Origin: Solirubrobacterales bacterium
GTDB lineage: Bacteria > Actinomycetota > Thermoleophilia > Solirubrobacterales > 70-9
DNA: 36,955 nucleotides
Direction: 5' to 3'
NCBI GenBank assembly: GCA_020438425.1
Contig: JAGQUQ010000017.1
Span: 1 to 36,955, forward strand
The notes below the pieces were generated by a model. The model was not told where the DNA came from. It searched no databases and was given only the letters and a program-made list of their open reading frames with translations. This document shows, one piece after another, positions 9,946 through 18,175 of the stretch; position 1 is the stretch's first letter; each line of letters opens with the position of its first letter. The position numbers and the translations under genes were made by a program.

Positions 9946-10641
9946 ATGTCTTCCGATCAAGATTCTGCGACTCTGAGCGACGAGGCGGCTGCCTATGCCG
10001 AGGGCATGGAGCAGGCTGAAGAGGCGCTTTCTGCTGCCGCCGGGGTCGAGGAGATCGAGGTCGAGCCCGAGGGTGGCGAGGAGCCGGTCCGGCAGTTCGA
10101 TGAAGAGGCAATGCGCCGGCGCGAGGCGGCGCTGGCCCAGATCGTTCAGTTCGGGGATCCGATGCTGAAGAGCCGGGCCTCCGACATCACCGAGTTTGAC
10201 CAGGCGCTGACCGACGAGATCGAGCGGATGTTCCACCTGATGAAGGACGGTCTCGGAGTTGGGCTGGCCGCCCCGCAGGCCGGCAAGCTCCGGCGACTGC
10301 TGGTCTTCCAGACCAATGCCGACGCAGTGCCGCAGGAGCTGGTTAATCCGGAGATCGAGTGGCTCTCCGACGAAACCGAGGTCGCCGCTGAAGGTTGCCT
10401 CAGCATCCCGCGGGTGATCGTCGAGGTCGACCGGCCCCTTTACGCGCGGGTTCGAGGCCAGGACCGGAGCGGAGCCGAGGTCCTGATCGAGGCATCCGGC
10501 CACGAAGCCCGGGTGCTCCAGCACGAGATCGACCACCTCGACGGAATCCTGATCCTCGACCGGACCGAGAAAAAGCAGCGCAAGGGCGCCATGAAGGCCC
10601 TGCGCCGCGGCGAAAGCTACTCGCCGCACGAAGACGACTGA
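9946..10641 (+). CDS. def: Peptide deformylase with acidic N-terminal extension
   Basis: Removes the formyl group from the N-terminal Met of new proteins, a metal enzyme at the ribosome. All three motifs are present: GVGLAAPQ (104-111), EGCLS (149-153, metal Cys) and HEIDHLDG (193-200, two metal His and catalytic Glu). From ATG 9946 it has 231 residues. The first ~60 are an Ala/Glu-rich acidic segment before the usual beginning (IVQFGDPML at about 66), whereas most deformylases are 165-195 residues. An ATG at 10111 would give a standard 176-residue protein; the -10-like TAGACT favours the long form. It is next to fmt, the enzyme that adds the formyl group. Confidence 0.93.
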   Translation: MSSDQDSATLSDEAAAYAEGMEQAEEALSAAAGVEEIEVEPEGGEEPVRQFDEEAMRRREAALAQIVQFGDPMLKSRASDITEFDQALTDEIERMFHLMKDGLGVGLAAPQAGKLRRLLVFQTNADAVPQELVNPEIEWLSDETEVAAEGCLSIPRVIVEVDRPLYARVRGQDRSGAEVLIEASGHEARVLQHEIDHLDGILILDRTEKKQRKGAMKALRRGESYSPHEDD

Positions 10642-10647
10642 GCGACC

Positions 10648-11571
10648 GTGCCCGGTGTATACCTCGGAACTTCCGATTTCGCGGCCACCGTGCTCGAAAT
10701 CCTGGCCGCTTCGGAGCAGAAGCCCGAACTGGTCGTGACCCTGCCGGACCGGCGCCGGGGCCGGGGCCGGAAGGAGCAGGCTTCGCCGGTCGCGGAGAAA
10801 GCCGAAGAACTCGGGATTGCGGTACTCAAGTCCGGCAACGTCAACGAGGACGGGGACCGGGCGAAGATCCTCGAAGTCGGGGGAGAGTGGGCCTCGATCT
10901 GCGCGTTCGGCCAGCTGATCAAGGAACCGCTGCTTTCCGAACTTCCGATGCTGAACGTCCATCCCTCGCTCTTGCCGCGCTGGCGCGGGGCGGCCCCGGT
11001 CGAACGGGCGATCATGAAGGGTGACGCCGAGACCGGGGTCTGCGTGATGCGTCTGGTCGCCGGCCTCGATTCGGGCCCGGTCGCGCTGCGGGAAGTCACC
11101 CCGATCGGGTCCGAGGAAGACTTCGGTTCGCTTTCGGCCCGCCTCGCGGAGATCGGCGGGCGCCTGCTGGTCGAAGGGCTGACCGCAGCGATGAACGGCT
11201 CGATCACCTGGCAGGAGCAGGGTGAGGAAGGGCTCACCTACGCCGAGAAGATCGACGCCACCGATCGCGAGATCAACCCGAAATTGGCGGCCGGCCAGAT
11301 TCACGGCCAGGTCCGGGGGCTTACCCCGCACATCGGTGCCTGGCTGCCGCTCGGAGAAGACGAGCGACTGGGGATTCGGGCTACGACGGTCCTCGATTCC
11401 GGTCCGTCGGCCGGCGAGTTTGCCGATCAGGACGGCTGGCCGGTGCTCGGATGCGGCGAGGGTGCGATCCGGCTCGACCGGGTCCAGCCGCCGGGCAAGA
11501 AAGAGATGGACGGCGACGCCTGGCTCAGAGGTAGCGGGAAGACCGTTCTGGGCGGTTCCGGACAGCCGTGA
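10648..11571 (+). CDS. fmt: Methionyl-tRNA formyltransferase
   Basis: Adds a formyl group from 10-formyltetrahydrofolate to initiator Met-tRNA. It has 307 residues. The catalytic block LNVHPSLLPRWRGAAPVER carries the Asn and His, followed by GLDSGP with the catalytic Asp. The C-terminal tRNA-binding domain starts near YAEKIDATDREINP. The N-terminus GVYLGTSDFAATVLE matches the nucleotide-like fold of the family. Start GTG 10648 lies 6 bases after the def stop, so def and fmt are co-transcribed. Its last bases overlap the rsmB start by 4. Confidence 0.96.
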   Translation: MPGVYLGTSDFAATVLEILAASEQKPELVVTLPDRRRGRGRKEQASPVAEKAEELGIAVLKSGNVNEDGDRAKILEVGGEWASICAFGQLIKEPLLSELPMLNVHPSLLPRWRGAAPVERAIMKGDAETGVCVMRLVAGLDSGPVALREVTPIGSEEDFGSLSARLAEIGGRLLVEGLTAAMNGSITWQEQGEEGLTYAEKIDATDREINPKLAAGQIHGQVRGLTPHIGAWLPLGEDERLGIRATTVLDSGPSAGEFADQDGWPVLGCGEGAIRLDRVQPPGKKEMDGDAWLRGSGKTVLGGSGQP

Positions 11572-12923
11572 GCCGGGTCACCCCCGAGCGGCAGGTTGCC
11601 TTTGCCGTCCTTCGCAGCACTTTCGAATCTGACGAACACACCGAGGCCGCCTTCCGCGAGGAAGCTGCCGGTCGCGAGCTGACCGGCCGGACCCGCGCCC
11701 AGGCGCAGCGCCTCACTTTCGGCGCGGTCCAGAGGCGTGGCACCACCGACTGGGTGATCGGCTCGTTCACGAAGCAGAAGGGCCGTCGGCCCGATCCGCC
11801 GGTCGCGGCGGCACTAAGGCTCGGCATCTTCGAGCTGCTCTTCTCGGATGGCACCCCCGACCACGCCGCGGTCGACCAGGCAGTCAGTCTGGTCCGCGAA
11901 GCCGGGGCGGGTCACGCCGCCGGCTTCGCCAACGCGGTGCTGCGCCGGACCCTGCGCGAGCGGGATTCGATCCTCGAGAGGCTGGCTGACGATTCGAGCC
12001 CGGAGAAGGCTGCGGTGGCGCATTCTTTCCCCGACTGGCTGGCCCGGCTCTGGTGGGAGGAACTCGGCCGCGATCGGGCGGTGGCGTTGATGGCGGCGGC
12101 TAACCGGCCGGCCGAAAAGGCGGTGCGGGTCAACACGGCCCGGATCACGCCGGAGGAGGCAATCGAACGCTTCTCCGGCCCGGACCTCGAGTTGACCCGG
12201 GCCGAACGACCCTGGCCGCTCGCCCCGCCGGAGCTTCTGATCGCCCGCGGCAGCCTGGCCGCGATCGAGGAGGCGGCGGATGATGGCCTGGTCGTCGCCC
12301 AGTCCCGCGGGTCGGCGGCGGTGGTCGAGGTGCTCGACCCGCTGGAGGGCGAGCGGATTCTCGACCTCTGCGCCGGACCGGGAATCAAGACCGGCCAGAT
12401 CGCCGCCCGGGTCGGGCGGATGGGGAACATGGTCTCGGTCGAGCCGGTCGAGTCCCGGGCCGAGGACGTCTCGATCCAGCTCGAAAGGCTCGGTTTCCAT
12501 CATGGCCTGGTGGCCGAGGTCGACGCCCGGGACGGAGAGATCATGAGCGGCTTCGACCGGGTGCTGGTCGACGCCCCCTGCTCCGACCTGGGGGCGCTTT
12601 CGTCGCGTCCGGACGCCCGGTGGCGCAAGTCCCCGGCCCTGATCGAGCGGGTGGCGAGACTCCAGGGAGAGATCCTCGAACGGGCCGGAGCGTTCGTCAA
12701 GGGAGGAGGCAGTCTCGTCTACTCGACCTGCACGATCTCCAAGCGGGAAAACTCCGATCAGGCCCTGGCGATGGCCGAAAAGTCCGGTCTGGTGATCGAT
12801 GACCTCGGTGCTCGGGCGCCCCAACTGGCCGATCCGCACGATTCCCGCTTCCTCCAGCTGATGCCGGACCGTGACCACACCACCGGCTTCTTCATCGCCC
12901 GCTTCACTTCCGGGGGCGTCTAG
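11568..12923 (+). CDS. rsmB: 16S rRNA m5C967 methyltransferase RsmB (Sun)
   Basis: SAM-dependent RNA cytosine C5 methyltransferase of 451 residues. The N-terminal 130 residues form a NusB-like RNA-binding domain (AFAVLRSTFE, AALRLGIFELLF, ANAVLRRTLR). The Rossmann domain has DLCAGPGIKTGQIAA (SAM loop), LVDAPCSDLGALSSRPDARW (first conserved Cys) and YSTCTISKREN (catalytic Cys). The usual APCSG is APCSD here. Start GTG 11568 overlaps the fmt stop as GTGA. The last codons, from the final Thr-Ser-Gly-Gly-Val to the stop, fall inside the first palindromic repeat at 12908. Confidence 0.95.
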   Translation: MSRVTPERQVAFAVLRSTFESDEHTEAAFREEAAGRELTGRTRAQAQRLTFGAVQRRGTTDWVIGSFTKQKGRRPDPPVAAALRLGIFELLFSDGTPDHAAVDQAVSLVREAGAGHAAGFANAVLRRTLRERDSILERLADDSSPEKAAVAHSFPDWLARLWWEELGRDRAVALMAAANRPAEKAVRVNTARITPEEAIERFSGPDLELTRAERPWPLAPPELLIARGSLAAIEEAADDGLVVAQSRGSAAVVEVLDPLEGERILDLCAGPGIKTGQIAARVGRMGNMVSVEPVESRAEDVSIQLERLGFHHGLVAEVDARDGEIMSGFDRVLVDAPCSDLGALSSRPDARWRKSPALIERVARLQGEILERAGAFVKGGGSLVYSTCTISKRENSDQALAMAEKSGLVIDDLGARAPQLADPHDSRFLQLMPDRDHTTGFFIARFTSGGV

Positions 12924-12954
12924 CCACGGAAGCCGTGGGCGAGCGCCCCCGGAA
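12908..12954. repeat. Palindromic repeat A, copy 1
   Basis: A 47-base dumbbell-shaped palindrome: 11-bp outer stem (TTCCGGGGGCG at 12908-12918 with 12944-12954), a 4x4 symmetric internal loop and an inner stem with perfect CCACGG/CCGTGG arms at 12924-12938. It overlaps the last codons and stop of rsmB, so the repeat supplies the protein's C-terminus. Confidence 0.85.
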
Positions 12955-12980
12955 GTTATGGCTTTCCAGACCCACCTTGA

Positions 12981-13027
12981 TTCCGGGGCCGATTGGCCAC
13001 CGATTCCGTGGGCGAACGCTCCCGGAA
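12981..13027. repeat. Palindromic repeat A, copy 2
   Basis: Same 47-base plan, exactly 73 bases after copy 1. The outer stem has two mismatches; the inner GCCAC and GTGG parts are kept. Confidence 0.8.
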
Positions 13028-13053
13028 GTGAGGCGGACCGCTACCCAACCAGA

Positions 13054-13100
13054 TTCCGGGGGCGATTAGCCACCGATTCCGTGGCCAAACGCCCCCGGAA
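13054..13100. repeat. Palindromic repeat A, copy 3
   Basis: Exactly 73 bases after copy 2. Perfect 11-bp outer stem (13054-13064 with 13090-13100), 4x4 internal loop and a GCCAC/GTGGC inner stem with a 7-base loop. The 26-base spacers between copies are only about half identical, so the palindrome is the conserved unit. Confidence 0.85.
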
Positions 13101-13133
13101 CGGTGAGGAGGGTCTGGCTTCCGACCGGTCGGG

Positions 13134-13139
13134 GATAAT
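13134..13139 (+). promoter_or_regulatory. Putative -10 element, leaderless start of zinc-ribbon gene
   Basis: GATAAT 6 bases before the ATG at 13146, the best -10 match in the window. It lies 33 bases after repeat A copy 3. No clear -35 box. Confidence 0.5.
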
Positions 13140-13145
13140 TGGCGC

Positions 13146-13385
13146 ATGGCGACAGAGTCAGAGAAGACAACGGTCGACCGCCGTCCTCCCTGCCCGGGCT
13201 GCGGAGAGCCGTGGCTTCGGCCTACCCAGCTGCCAGGGAGGTTCCGCTGCGTCTACTGCCTTTCGCGGTACGAGCTGGTCTCCCAGTGCCCGAACTGCGG
13301 CGAACACCAGACGATCGCCAGAATGAGTACCGCCGAGGACATGAGCTGCCAGAGCTGTGGCTCCTCGATGCTCCAGCCGATCTGA
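13146..13385 (+). CDS. Small zinc-ribbon protein
   Basis: A 79-residue protein with four Cys pairs: CPGC (16-19), CVYC, CPNC and CQSC. These fit two zinc sites, a double zinc ribbon. Start ATG 13146 follows a GATAAT -10 element by 6 bases, and there is no Shine-Dalgarno. The Cys pattern resembles small zinc-ribbon proteins such as E. coli YfgJ, but the match is by pattern only; function unknown. It ends 19 bases before rpe and may be co-transcribed with it. Confidence 0.8.
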   Translation: MATESEKTTVDRRPPCPGCGEPWLRPTQLPGRFRCVYCLSRYELVSQCPNCGEHQTIARMSTAEDMSCQSCGSSMLQPI

Positions 13386-13404
13386 ACCACGAACCGGGAA
13401 ACCA

Positions 13405-14115
13405 ATGTCCGACCAGCCCCGCAACGCCGAGACTCCCGTGCCCGATGCCTTCCAGGGCATCCGCATCGCCCCTTCGATCCTTTCCGCCGACTTCGGCCGG
13501 CTTGGCGCCCAGGTTGCCGAAGTCATGGACGCCGGGGCGCGGGTGATTCACTTCGACGTGATGGACGGGCAGTTCGTCCCGCCGATCACGATCGGGCCGC
13601 TTGTCCTCGCCGGGATCGCCGACCAGGTCCACGAGGCCGGCGGGGTCGTTGATGTCCACCTGATGATCGAGAACCCGGACCGTCAGTTCGAAGACTTTGC
13701 GAAGGCCGGGGCGGACTCGATCATCTTTCACGAGGAAGCGACCCCCCATGCACACCGCTGTTGCCACGCGATTCGCGAGCTTGGCTGCCTGGCCGGGGTG
13801 GCGATCAACCCGGGAACCCCCGTCGAGGCGGTTTCCGGGCTGGAGGGGATGGTCGACGAGATCCTCGTCATGACGGTGAACCCGGGCTGGGGCGGCCAGC
13901 CCTTCATTGAAACCTCGCCCGACAAGGTCCGACGTATGCGCTCCCTGGCCGGCGAGGATGTGCTGATCGAAGTTGATGGCGGTATCGGCACCAGGACCGC
14001 CGGAACGATGGCCGAGTCGGGAGCGACACTGATGGTCGCCGGTTCTGCGATCTTCGGGTCGGCTGACCCGGCCCGGGCCTACGAGGAGATTCACGCGGCT
14101 GCAACCGGCTCCTGA
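13405..14115 (+). CDS. rpe: Ribulose-phosphate 3-epimerase
   Basis: TIM-barrel metal enzyme converting ribulose-5-phosphate to xylulose-5-phosphate, the substrate of transketolase. It has 236 residues from ATG 13405, about 15 more than usual at the N-terminus. Motifs in order: IAPSILSADFGRLGAQ, HFDVMDGQFVPPITIGP (metal His and catalytic Asp), VDVHLMIENP, VMTVNPGWGGQPFI and IEVDGGIGTRT (second catalytic Asp). A GGGAA stretch 5 bases before the ATG may act as its binding site. The order rsmB-rpe is also found in mycobacteria and Bacillus. Confidence 0.96.
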   Translation: MSDQPRNAETPVPDAFQGIRIAPSILSADFGRLGAQVAEVMDAGARVIHFDVMDGQFVPPITIGPLVLAGIADQVHEAGGVVDVHLMIENPDRQFEDFAKAGADSIIFHEEATPHAHRCCHAIRELGCLAGVAINPGTPVEAVSGLEGMVDEILVMTVNPGWGGQPFIETSPDKVRRMRSLAGEDVLIEVDGGIGTRTAGTMAESGATLMVAGSAIFGSADPARAYEEIHAAATGS

Positions 14116-14119
14116 CCGC

Positions 14120-14140
14120 AACCGGAGGCTGTTTCCGGTT
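14120..14140 (+). terminator. Possible intrinsic terminator of rpe
   Basis: AACCGGA and TCCGGTT pair around a 7-base loop starting 5 bases after the rpe stop, followed by TT then GGGGG. It ends only 10 bases before the acylase ATG. The T-tract is short. Confidence 0.4.
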
Positions 14141-14150
14141 TTGGGGGACT

Positions 14151-16721
14151 ATGGGTGCAAACTTGGGGAAGTGGATCGTTGCGGTGGCAATGGCCGCCCT
14201 GGTTTCGTTGTCGGGGGCCGTTTCGGCAGCGGCCGAGAAAGTGACGGTAACGCGGGACTCTCACGGTGAACCACACATATCCGCAAGTACGGCGGCCGGG
14301 GCCATGTACGGGCTGGCGAGAGCGCAAATGGAGGATCAGGGCCCTTACATTCTCGGCGCCATCGTGGCCGCAAACGGTCAAAGTGCCGAATTCAATGGCC
14401 CCGCCTGCCTGCCGGCCTGTTTCGCCAGCGACCAGACGGTCAGACTTCTGAAAATCCCGGAGACCGCAGCGGCCAACTTCTCGAACCTGCCGCCGGATAT
14501 CCAGGCCCGATTGCGGGGCTTCGCGGCCGGCATCAACTCGTATGTCGCGGAGCATCCCGAAAGGCTGCCGTCCTGGGCCGGACCGGTCAGTGCGATCGAA
14601 TTGCTTGCTTCAACCACCTACCCGTTTTTGATGGGCCAGCTGACCGCGGCGGCTGGAGGAACCACCGACTTCGAGGATGGTGCTGACGACGGATCCGACG
14701 CTACGGTCGTCGCCTACATGTCCGGGGAAGGGGCCGTCGAGGAAGGGGCTTCCAACGGCCTGGTCCTTGCCGGATCAAGGACCGCCAGCGGGAAGCCGTT
14801 ACTGGTCGGAGACCCTCATTTGGCGTTCGAGGGGAGCACACGCTGGTACGGCGCTTCGCTTTCATATCCGGGAACCAGGGTTCGGGGCGTGACCCTGAGA
14901 GGCGCCGCCGGAATCGCCATCGGAGCCAACGACGATGTCGCCTGGACCCACACCGCGAACCATGGCAACACCTACGAGTTTCAGCGCTACCGGGAGGACC
15001 TCGATCCCGCCCATCCCGACTCCTACCTTTACGGCGGGAAGTGGACCCCGATGGAAATCCGGCAGGTGCCGATCAGGGTTCAGACGGGGCCTGGCGAGTT
15101 CACCTCGGTTTCAGTCCGGCTCAGATACACGGTTCACGGGCCGGTGATCTCAGATCCGCTCGCGAAGATGGATGGAACCCAGGCAGCGCCCGGAACCGAC
15201 CAGGCAATCTCCGCCTCGCTCAGCCTTTTTGGCCAATACCGTTTGGCTGAACAGATCGCGCGCCAGAACGATGCCGATTCCCTGGCCGAATTCAAGCAGG
15301 CGATGTCGCTCAATCAGTCCTCGGGCTTTCATGTTCTCGCCGCCGGAAAGGAAGGGATCTACTACTCGAGCGGAGGCCGGAATGCCCTGGTCAAAGCGGG
15401 AATGAACCTTCGTCAGCCCTTGGACGGAACCGACCCGACCACGGCCTGGCAGGGAATCATGCCTTTCTCCCAGGTGCCTCACGCGGATTCGCCGGAAAGC
15501 GGCTGGTTACAGAACTCGAACAACTCTCCCTGGTATTCGGCACCGGGAGTGATCGCCAAGGCAAACGTGCCCTATCAGCTGGCATTGGCTGACTCGAACG
15601 GTCCGCGGTCGCGTCGCCTGCTAGACCTGTTGCCGACCATCGCGGGACTGGATCAGGAAGGGGCCGAGGCCCTGGCCAAGGACACCTACATCCAGTTTTC
15701 ACCCACCATGAAATCCCTGCTTCAGCAGGCCGCCGTGGCCGGAAGCCAGAAGGTCAAGGCAGGCAGTGCCCTGATCGGCAACTGGGACGGCCGGGCTGAT
15801 GCCACCAGCACCGCCTATCCCTTGTTTGCAACCTGGTTGCGGGCTCTCGACGACTCGGCGTTGGGTTTCAAGTACCAGAATGCGCCGGAACCGCCACCGT
15901 TGTTCAGCGGCCCCCAACTGGTCGCGGCCCGACAGGCCATGAACAAGGCATACGACGGGATGATCGCGCGCTACGGCAGGATCGATGTGCGGCTCGGAGA
16001 CCTGCGGAAGGTCAGTCGCGGCAATTTCACCGGACCGGTGGACGGGGGTGACTTTGACGTACCAGCACTTCGGATGGCCCACTGCAAGGGCCAGCCCGGA
16101 GCCTCGTCACCAACCGCCTATCAGCCCTGTGTTGCGTCCGGAGGGTCAAGTTTCACCTTTGAGATCGACATGGGCTCATCCCATGTCCTGCGCTACAACC
16201 GGCCGGTCTCGAATGGCGATGACCCCTCGTCGCCATTTATCACCCGGAACACCGAGGACTTCGCCAACGGGACATTCAGGGTGATGCCGACGACCGGGGC
16301 CCAGGTCGCGGCCACAAGGTCCCGAACCGAAACATTCCGTGTTCCGGGCACCTACCCGAAGGGGTTCAAGGCACTGTCCCGGAGGGCCAGAGCGGGCGAC
16401 AAGGGCGGGCTTTCGATCCGGGTGCACTGCCCGGGAACACAGCCTTCGGCCGGCAAGACCAACCTGGCCGGACGGTGTAACGGCTGGATTCAGATGAGGG
16501 CCATCGTACGAGCAGGGCGCCGGGGCAAGCCGCTGAAGTTCAAGGTCGGCTTTCGCCGGCTCGATCTGAAACCGGCCGACGCCACCTGGGTCAGGCTGAG
16601 ACTCAACCGCCGGGGGAGGAAGGCGCTTCACCGACGGGGGCATCTCGCGGTCGGTCTTGAACTGAAGCTGAAGAGTCTCGGGGACTCTGCTCGCAGCTAC
16701 CAGCGCATCAAAGTCAGATAG
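14151..16721 (+). CDS. Secreted penicillin-acylase-family Ntn-hydrolase
   Basis: An 856-residue precursor of the penicillin G acylase / AHL acylase / aculeacin acylase family, which splits amide bonds after self-cleavage. Residues 1-27 form a signal peptide (hydrophobic IVAVAMAALVSLSGAVSA). The alpha chain follows. The nucleophile is Ser201 in EEGASNGL, where cleavage before Ser exposes its alpha-amino group; most relatives have Gly before Ser and Asn-Asn or Asn-Ala-Trp after, here Ala and Asn-Gly. Downstream are KPLLVGDPHL, WTHTANHGNTYEFQRY and NSNNSPW (catalytic Asn region). The last ~110 residues are Arg/Lys-rich with RLRLNRRGRKALHRRG, a tail seen on secreted Thermoleophilia proteins. The substrate (antibiotic, quorum signal or lipopeptide) is unknown. 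A short GC hairpin lies in the 6-base gap to the convergent flippase. Confidence 0.9.
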   Translation: MGANLGKWIVAVAMAALVSLSGAVSAAAEKVTVTRDSHGEPHISASTAAGAMYGLARAQMEDQGPYILGAIVAANGQSAEFNGPACLPACFASDQTVRLLKIPETAAANFSNLPPDIQARLRGFAAGINSYVAEHPERLPSWAGPVSAIELLASTTYPFLMGQLTAAAGGTTDFEDGADDGSDATVVAYMSGEGAVEEGASNGLVLAGSRTASGKPLLVGDPHLAFEGSTRWYGASLSYPGTRVRGVTLRGAAGIAIGANDDVAWTHTANHGNTYEFQRYREDLDPAHPDSYLYGGKWTPMEIRQVPIRVQTGPGEFTSVSVRLRYTVHGPVISDPLAKMDGTQAAPGTDQAISASLSLFGQYRLAEQIARQNDADSLAEFKQAMSLNQSSGFHVLAAGKEGIYYSSGGRNALVKAGMNLRQPLDGTDPTTAWQGIMPFSQVPHADSPESGWLQNSNNSPWYSAPGVIAKANVPYQLALADSNGPRSRRLLDLLPTIAGLDQEGAEALAKDTYIQFSPTMKSLLQQAAVAGSQKVKAGSALIGNWDGRADATSTAYPLFATWLRALDDSALGFKYQNAPEPPPLFSGPQLVAARQAMNKAYDGMIARYGRIDVRLGDLRKVSRGNFTGPVDGGDFDVPALRMAHCKGQPGASSPTAYQPCVASGGSSFTFEIDMGSSHVLRYNRPVSNGDDPSSPFITRNTEDFANGTFRVMPTTGAQVAATRSRTETFRVPGTYPKGFKALSRRARAGDKGGLSIRVHCPGTQPSAGKTNLAGRCNGWIQMRAIVRAGRRGKPLKFKVGFRRLDLKPADATWVRLRLNRRGRKALHRRGHLAVGLELKLKSLGDSARSYQRIKVR

Positions 16722-16727
16722 CCCCTT

Positions 16728-18155
16728 CTAGGGCGAAGTGTCCTCTAGGCCGGCCAGCTTGGCTTCGATTGCCTCGGATGAGCCCTCAAGAGGGATGTCT
16801 TCCTCGATTCCCTTCGGCCTGAGGTAGATCAGGTAGAGCAGGGAGAGAAGGAGCAGGGCGGTCAGGGCGAAACCGATCTCGACCCGCAGGTTGGCGTCGG
16901 AGATGAAAGGCAGGAGGGTCCAGAGAAGGAAGAAGCCGGCGCAGGAGATCCAGCGGATCGAGGCGCGCCGGGCCTGGCCCTGGGCGAGGCAGGCCTGGTT
17001 CACGGTCACCGCGGCCAGGTAGAGACCCATGCCGGCGGTAACCAGCAAGAGCCCCTGGCGGTCGTAGGTGAACTTGTCCGAGAAGGCGATCTGCATCAGC
17101 TTCGGCCCGGCGACGATCACGGCCAGGGCGGTCACCGCCGTGAAGGCGATGATCCCCAGCAGGACCATTCGTACCGAATGGTGGAACTGCTGCTCGGAGT
17201 CCTCCTCCTGGCTGTGATGAAGGGCGGTGAGGTGAGGGAGGATCGAAGTCGAGACCGCCTGGAAGAGCTGCAGCGGGGCCCGGGCGATCATCAGCACGTT
17301 GAAGATGAACCCGGCCGCGGCCGCCCCCGAGACGCTGCTCACCACCAGCGGCCCGGCGTTGAGGAAGACCTGCTCGGAGAACATGATCAGGAAGACCGAG
17401 CCGACGAAACCGGCCCCGTGGGCCATCGAGAACTCGTCGCGGGCTTCCCTTTCCTCCTCATCGACGTTTTCGGCCTTTTCCCCGTGTTCCTCCGCGTACC
17501 GGGCCCTTTCCTCGGCTTCGCGGCGGCTGCGGCGGGTAATCGCCGAAGGCACCACCAGCAAGCTCAGCAGCGGCGCCGCGACGATGCCCATCGCCACCCA
17601 GGACTGGCCGGAAAGCAGGCCGAAGGCGACCAGCAGCGCGAACAGGGTGCGGAAGACCGACTCGGAAAGGATCAGCGTCGTGAAGAGGCCGAACTGCTGA
17701 TGGCCGGCCAGGTACCCTCGGGCGTAGTAGCTGGCTGCGTAGAAAAGAACCGAAGAGAAAAAGACCCAGTAGAGGGTCTCGTTTCCGTCCAGCAGGCCGT
17801 TCTGAAGCGGGCCCTTCAGGATCAGGGCCAGGGCCGCGAAGGCCAGCGCCAGGCAGGTCTGGATCTTGGCCGCGACCCGGACCGGGCCGACGTCGGTTTC
17901 GCCCCGTTCGATGTGTTCGGAGATACTGCGGGAGAGCAGCTGGTCGACCGGGCGGTAGAGGGTGGAGACGGTGATGAAGACCGCCGACCAGAGCACCGTT
18001 ATCTCGCCGTAGCTTTCTTTGCTCAGGTCATGTGAGGCGATCAGGAAGTAGGCGTAGGTGAAGATTCCGGTCAGGCCGACGCCGATGGTCAGGAAACCGG
18101 CCGTGCGGCCGTAGGCGCGGGTTCGCGATTCGGTCTTTTCGGGGGCTTTGCTCAA
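16728..18155 (-). CDS. Polysaccharide/lipid-linked sugar flippase (Wzx/MVF-like)
   Basis: A 475-residue multi-pass membrane protein of the polysaccharide-biosynthesis/MATE-like superfamily. About 12-14 hydrophobic stretches are visible (for example FLTIGVGLTGIFTYAYFLIA and the C-terminal FALTALLLLSLLYLIYL). A charged cytoplasmic loop near residues 205-245 is rich in Arg, Glu and Ala (SRREAEERARYAEEHGEKAE), longer than usual, between two halves of about seven and six segments. The start is TTG 18155, 20 bases after the glycosyltransferase stop, with no obvious binding site, so the start is soft. It likely exports a lipid-linked glycan assembled with the upstream glycosyltransferase; the glycan is unknown. 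Confidence 0.8.
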   Translation of the reverse strand: MSKAPEKTESRTRAYGRTAGFLTIGVGLTGIFTYAYFLIASHDLSKESYGEITVLWSAVFITVSTLYRPVDQLLSRSISEHIERGETDVGPVRVAAKIQTCLALAFAALALILKGPLQNGLLDGNETLYWVFFSSVLFYAASYYARGYLAGHQQFGLFTTLILSESVFRTLFALLVAFGLLSGQSWVAMGIVAAPLLSLLVVPSAITRRSRREAEERARYAEEHGEKAENVDEEEREARDEFSMAHGAGFVGSVFLIMFSEQVFLNAGPLVVSSVSGAAAAGFIFNVLMIARAPLQLFQAVSTSILPHLTALHHSQEEDSEQQFHHSVRMVLLGIIAFTAVTALAVIVAGPKLMQIAFSDKFTYDRQGLLLVTAGMGLYLAAVTVNQACLAQGQARRASIRWISCAGFFLLWTLLPFISDANLRVEIGFALTALLLLSLLYLIYLRPKGIEEDIPLEGSSEAIEAKLAGLEDTSP

Positions 18156-18175
18156 GGGGTCAGACGAAACGGACT

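Noticed and set aside
12908..13100. CRISPR array
   Set aside because: Only three units, each itself a long palindrome, with drifting spacers of 26 bases and no cas genes.
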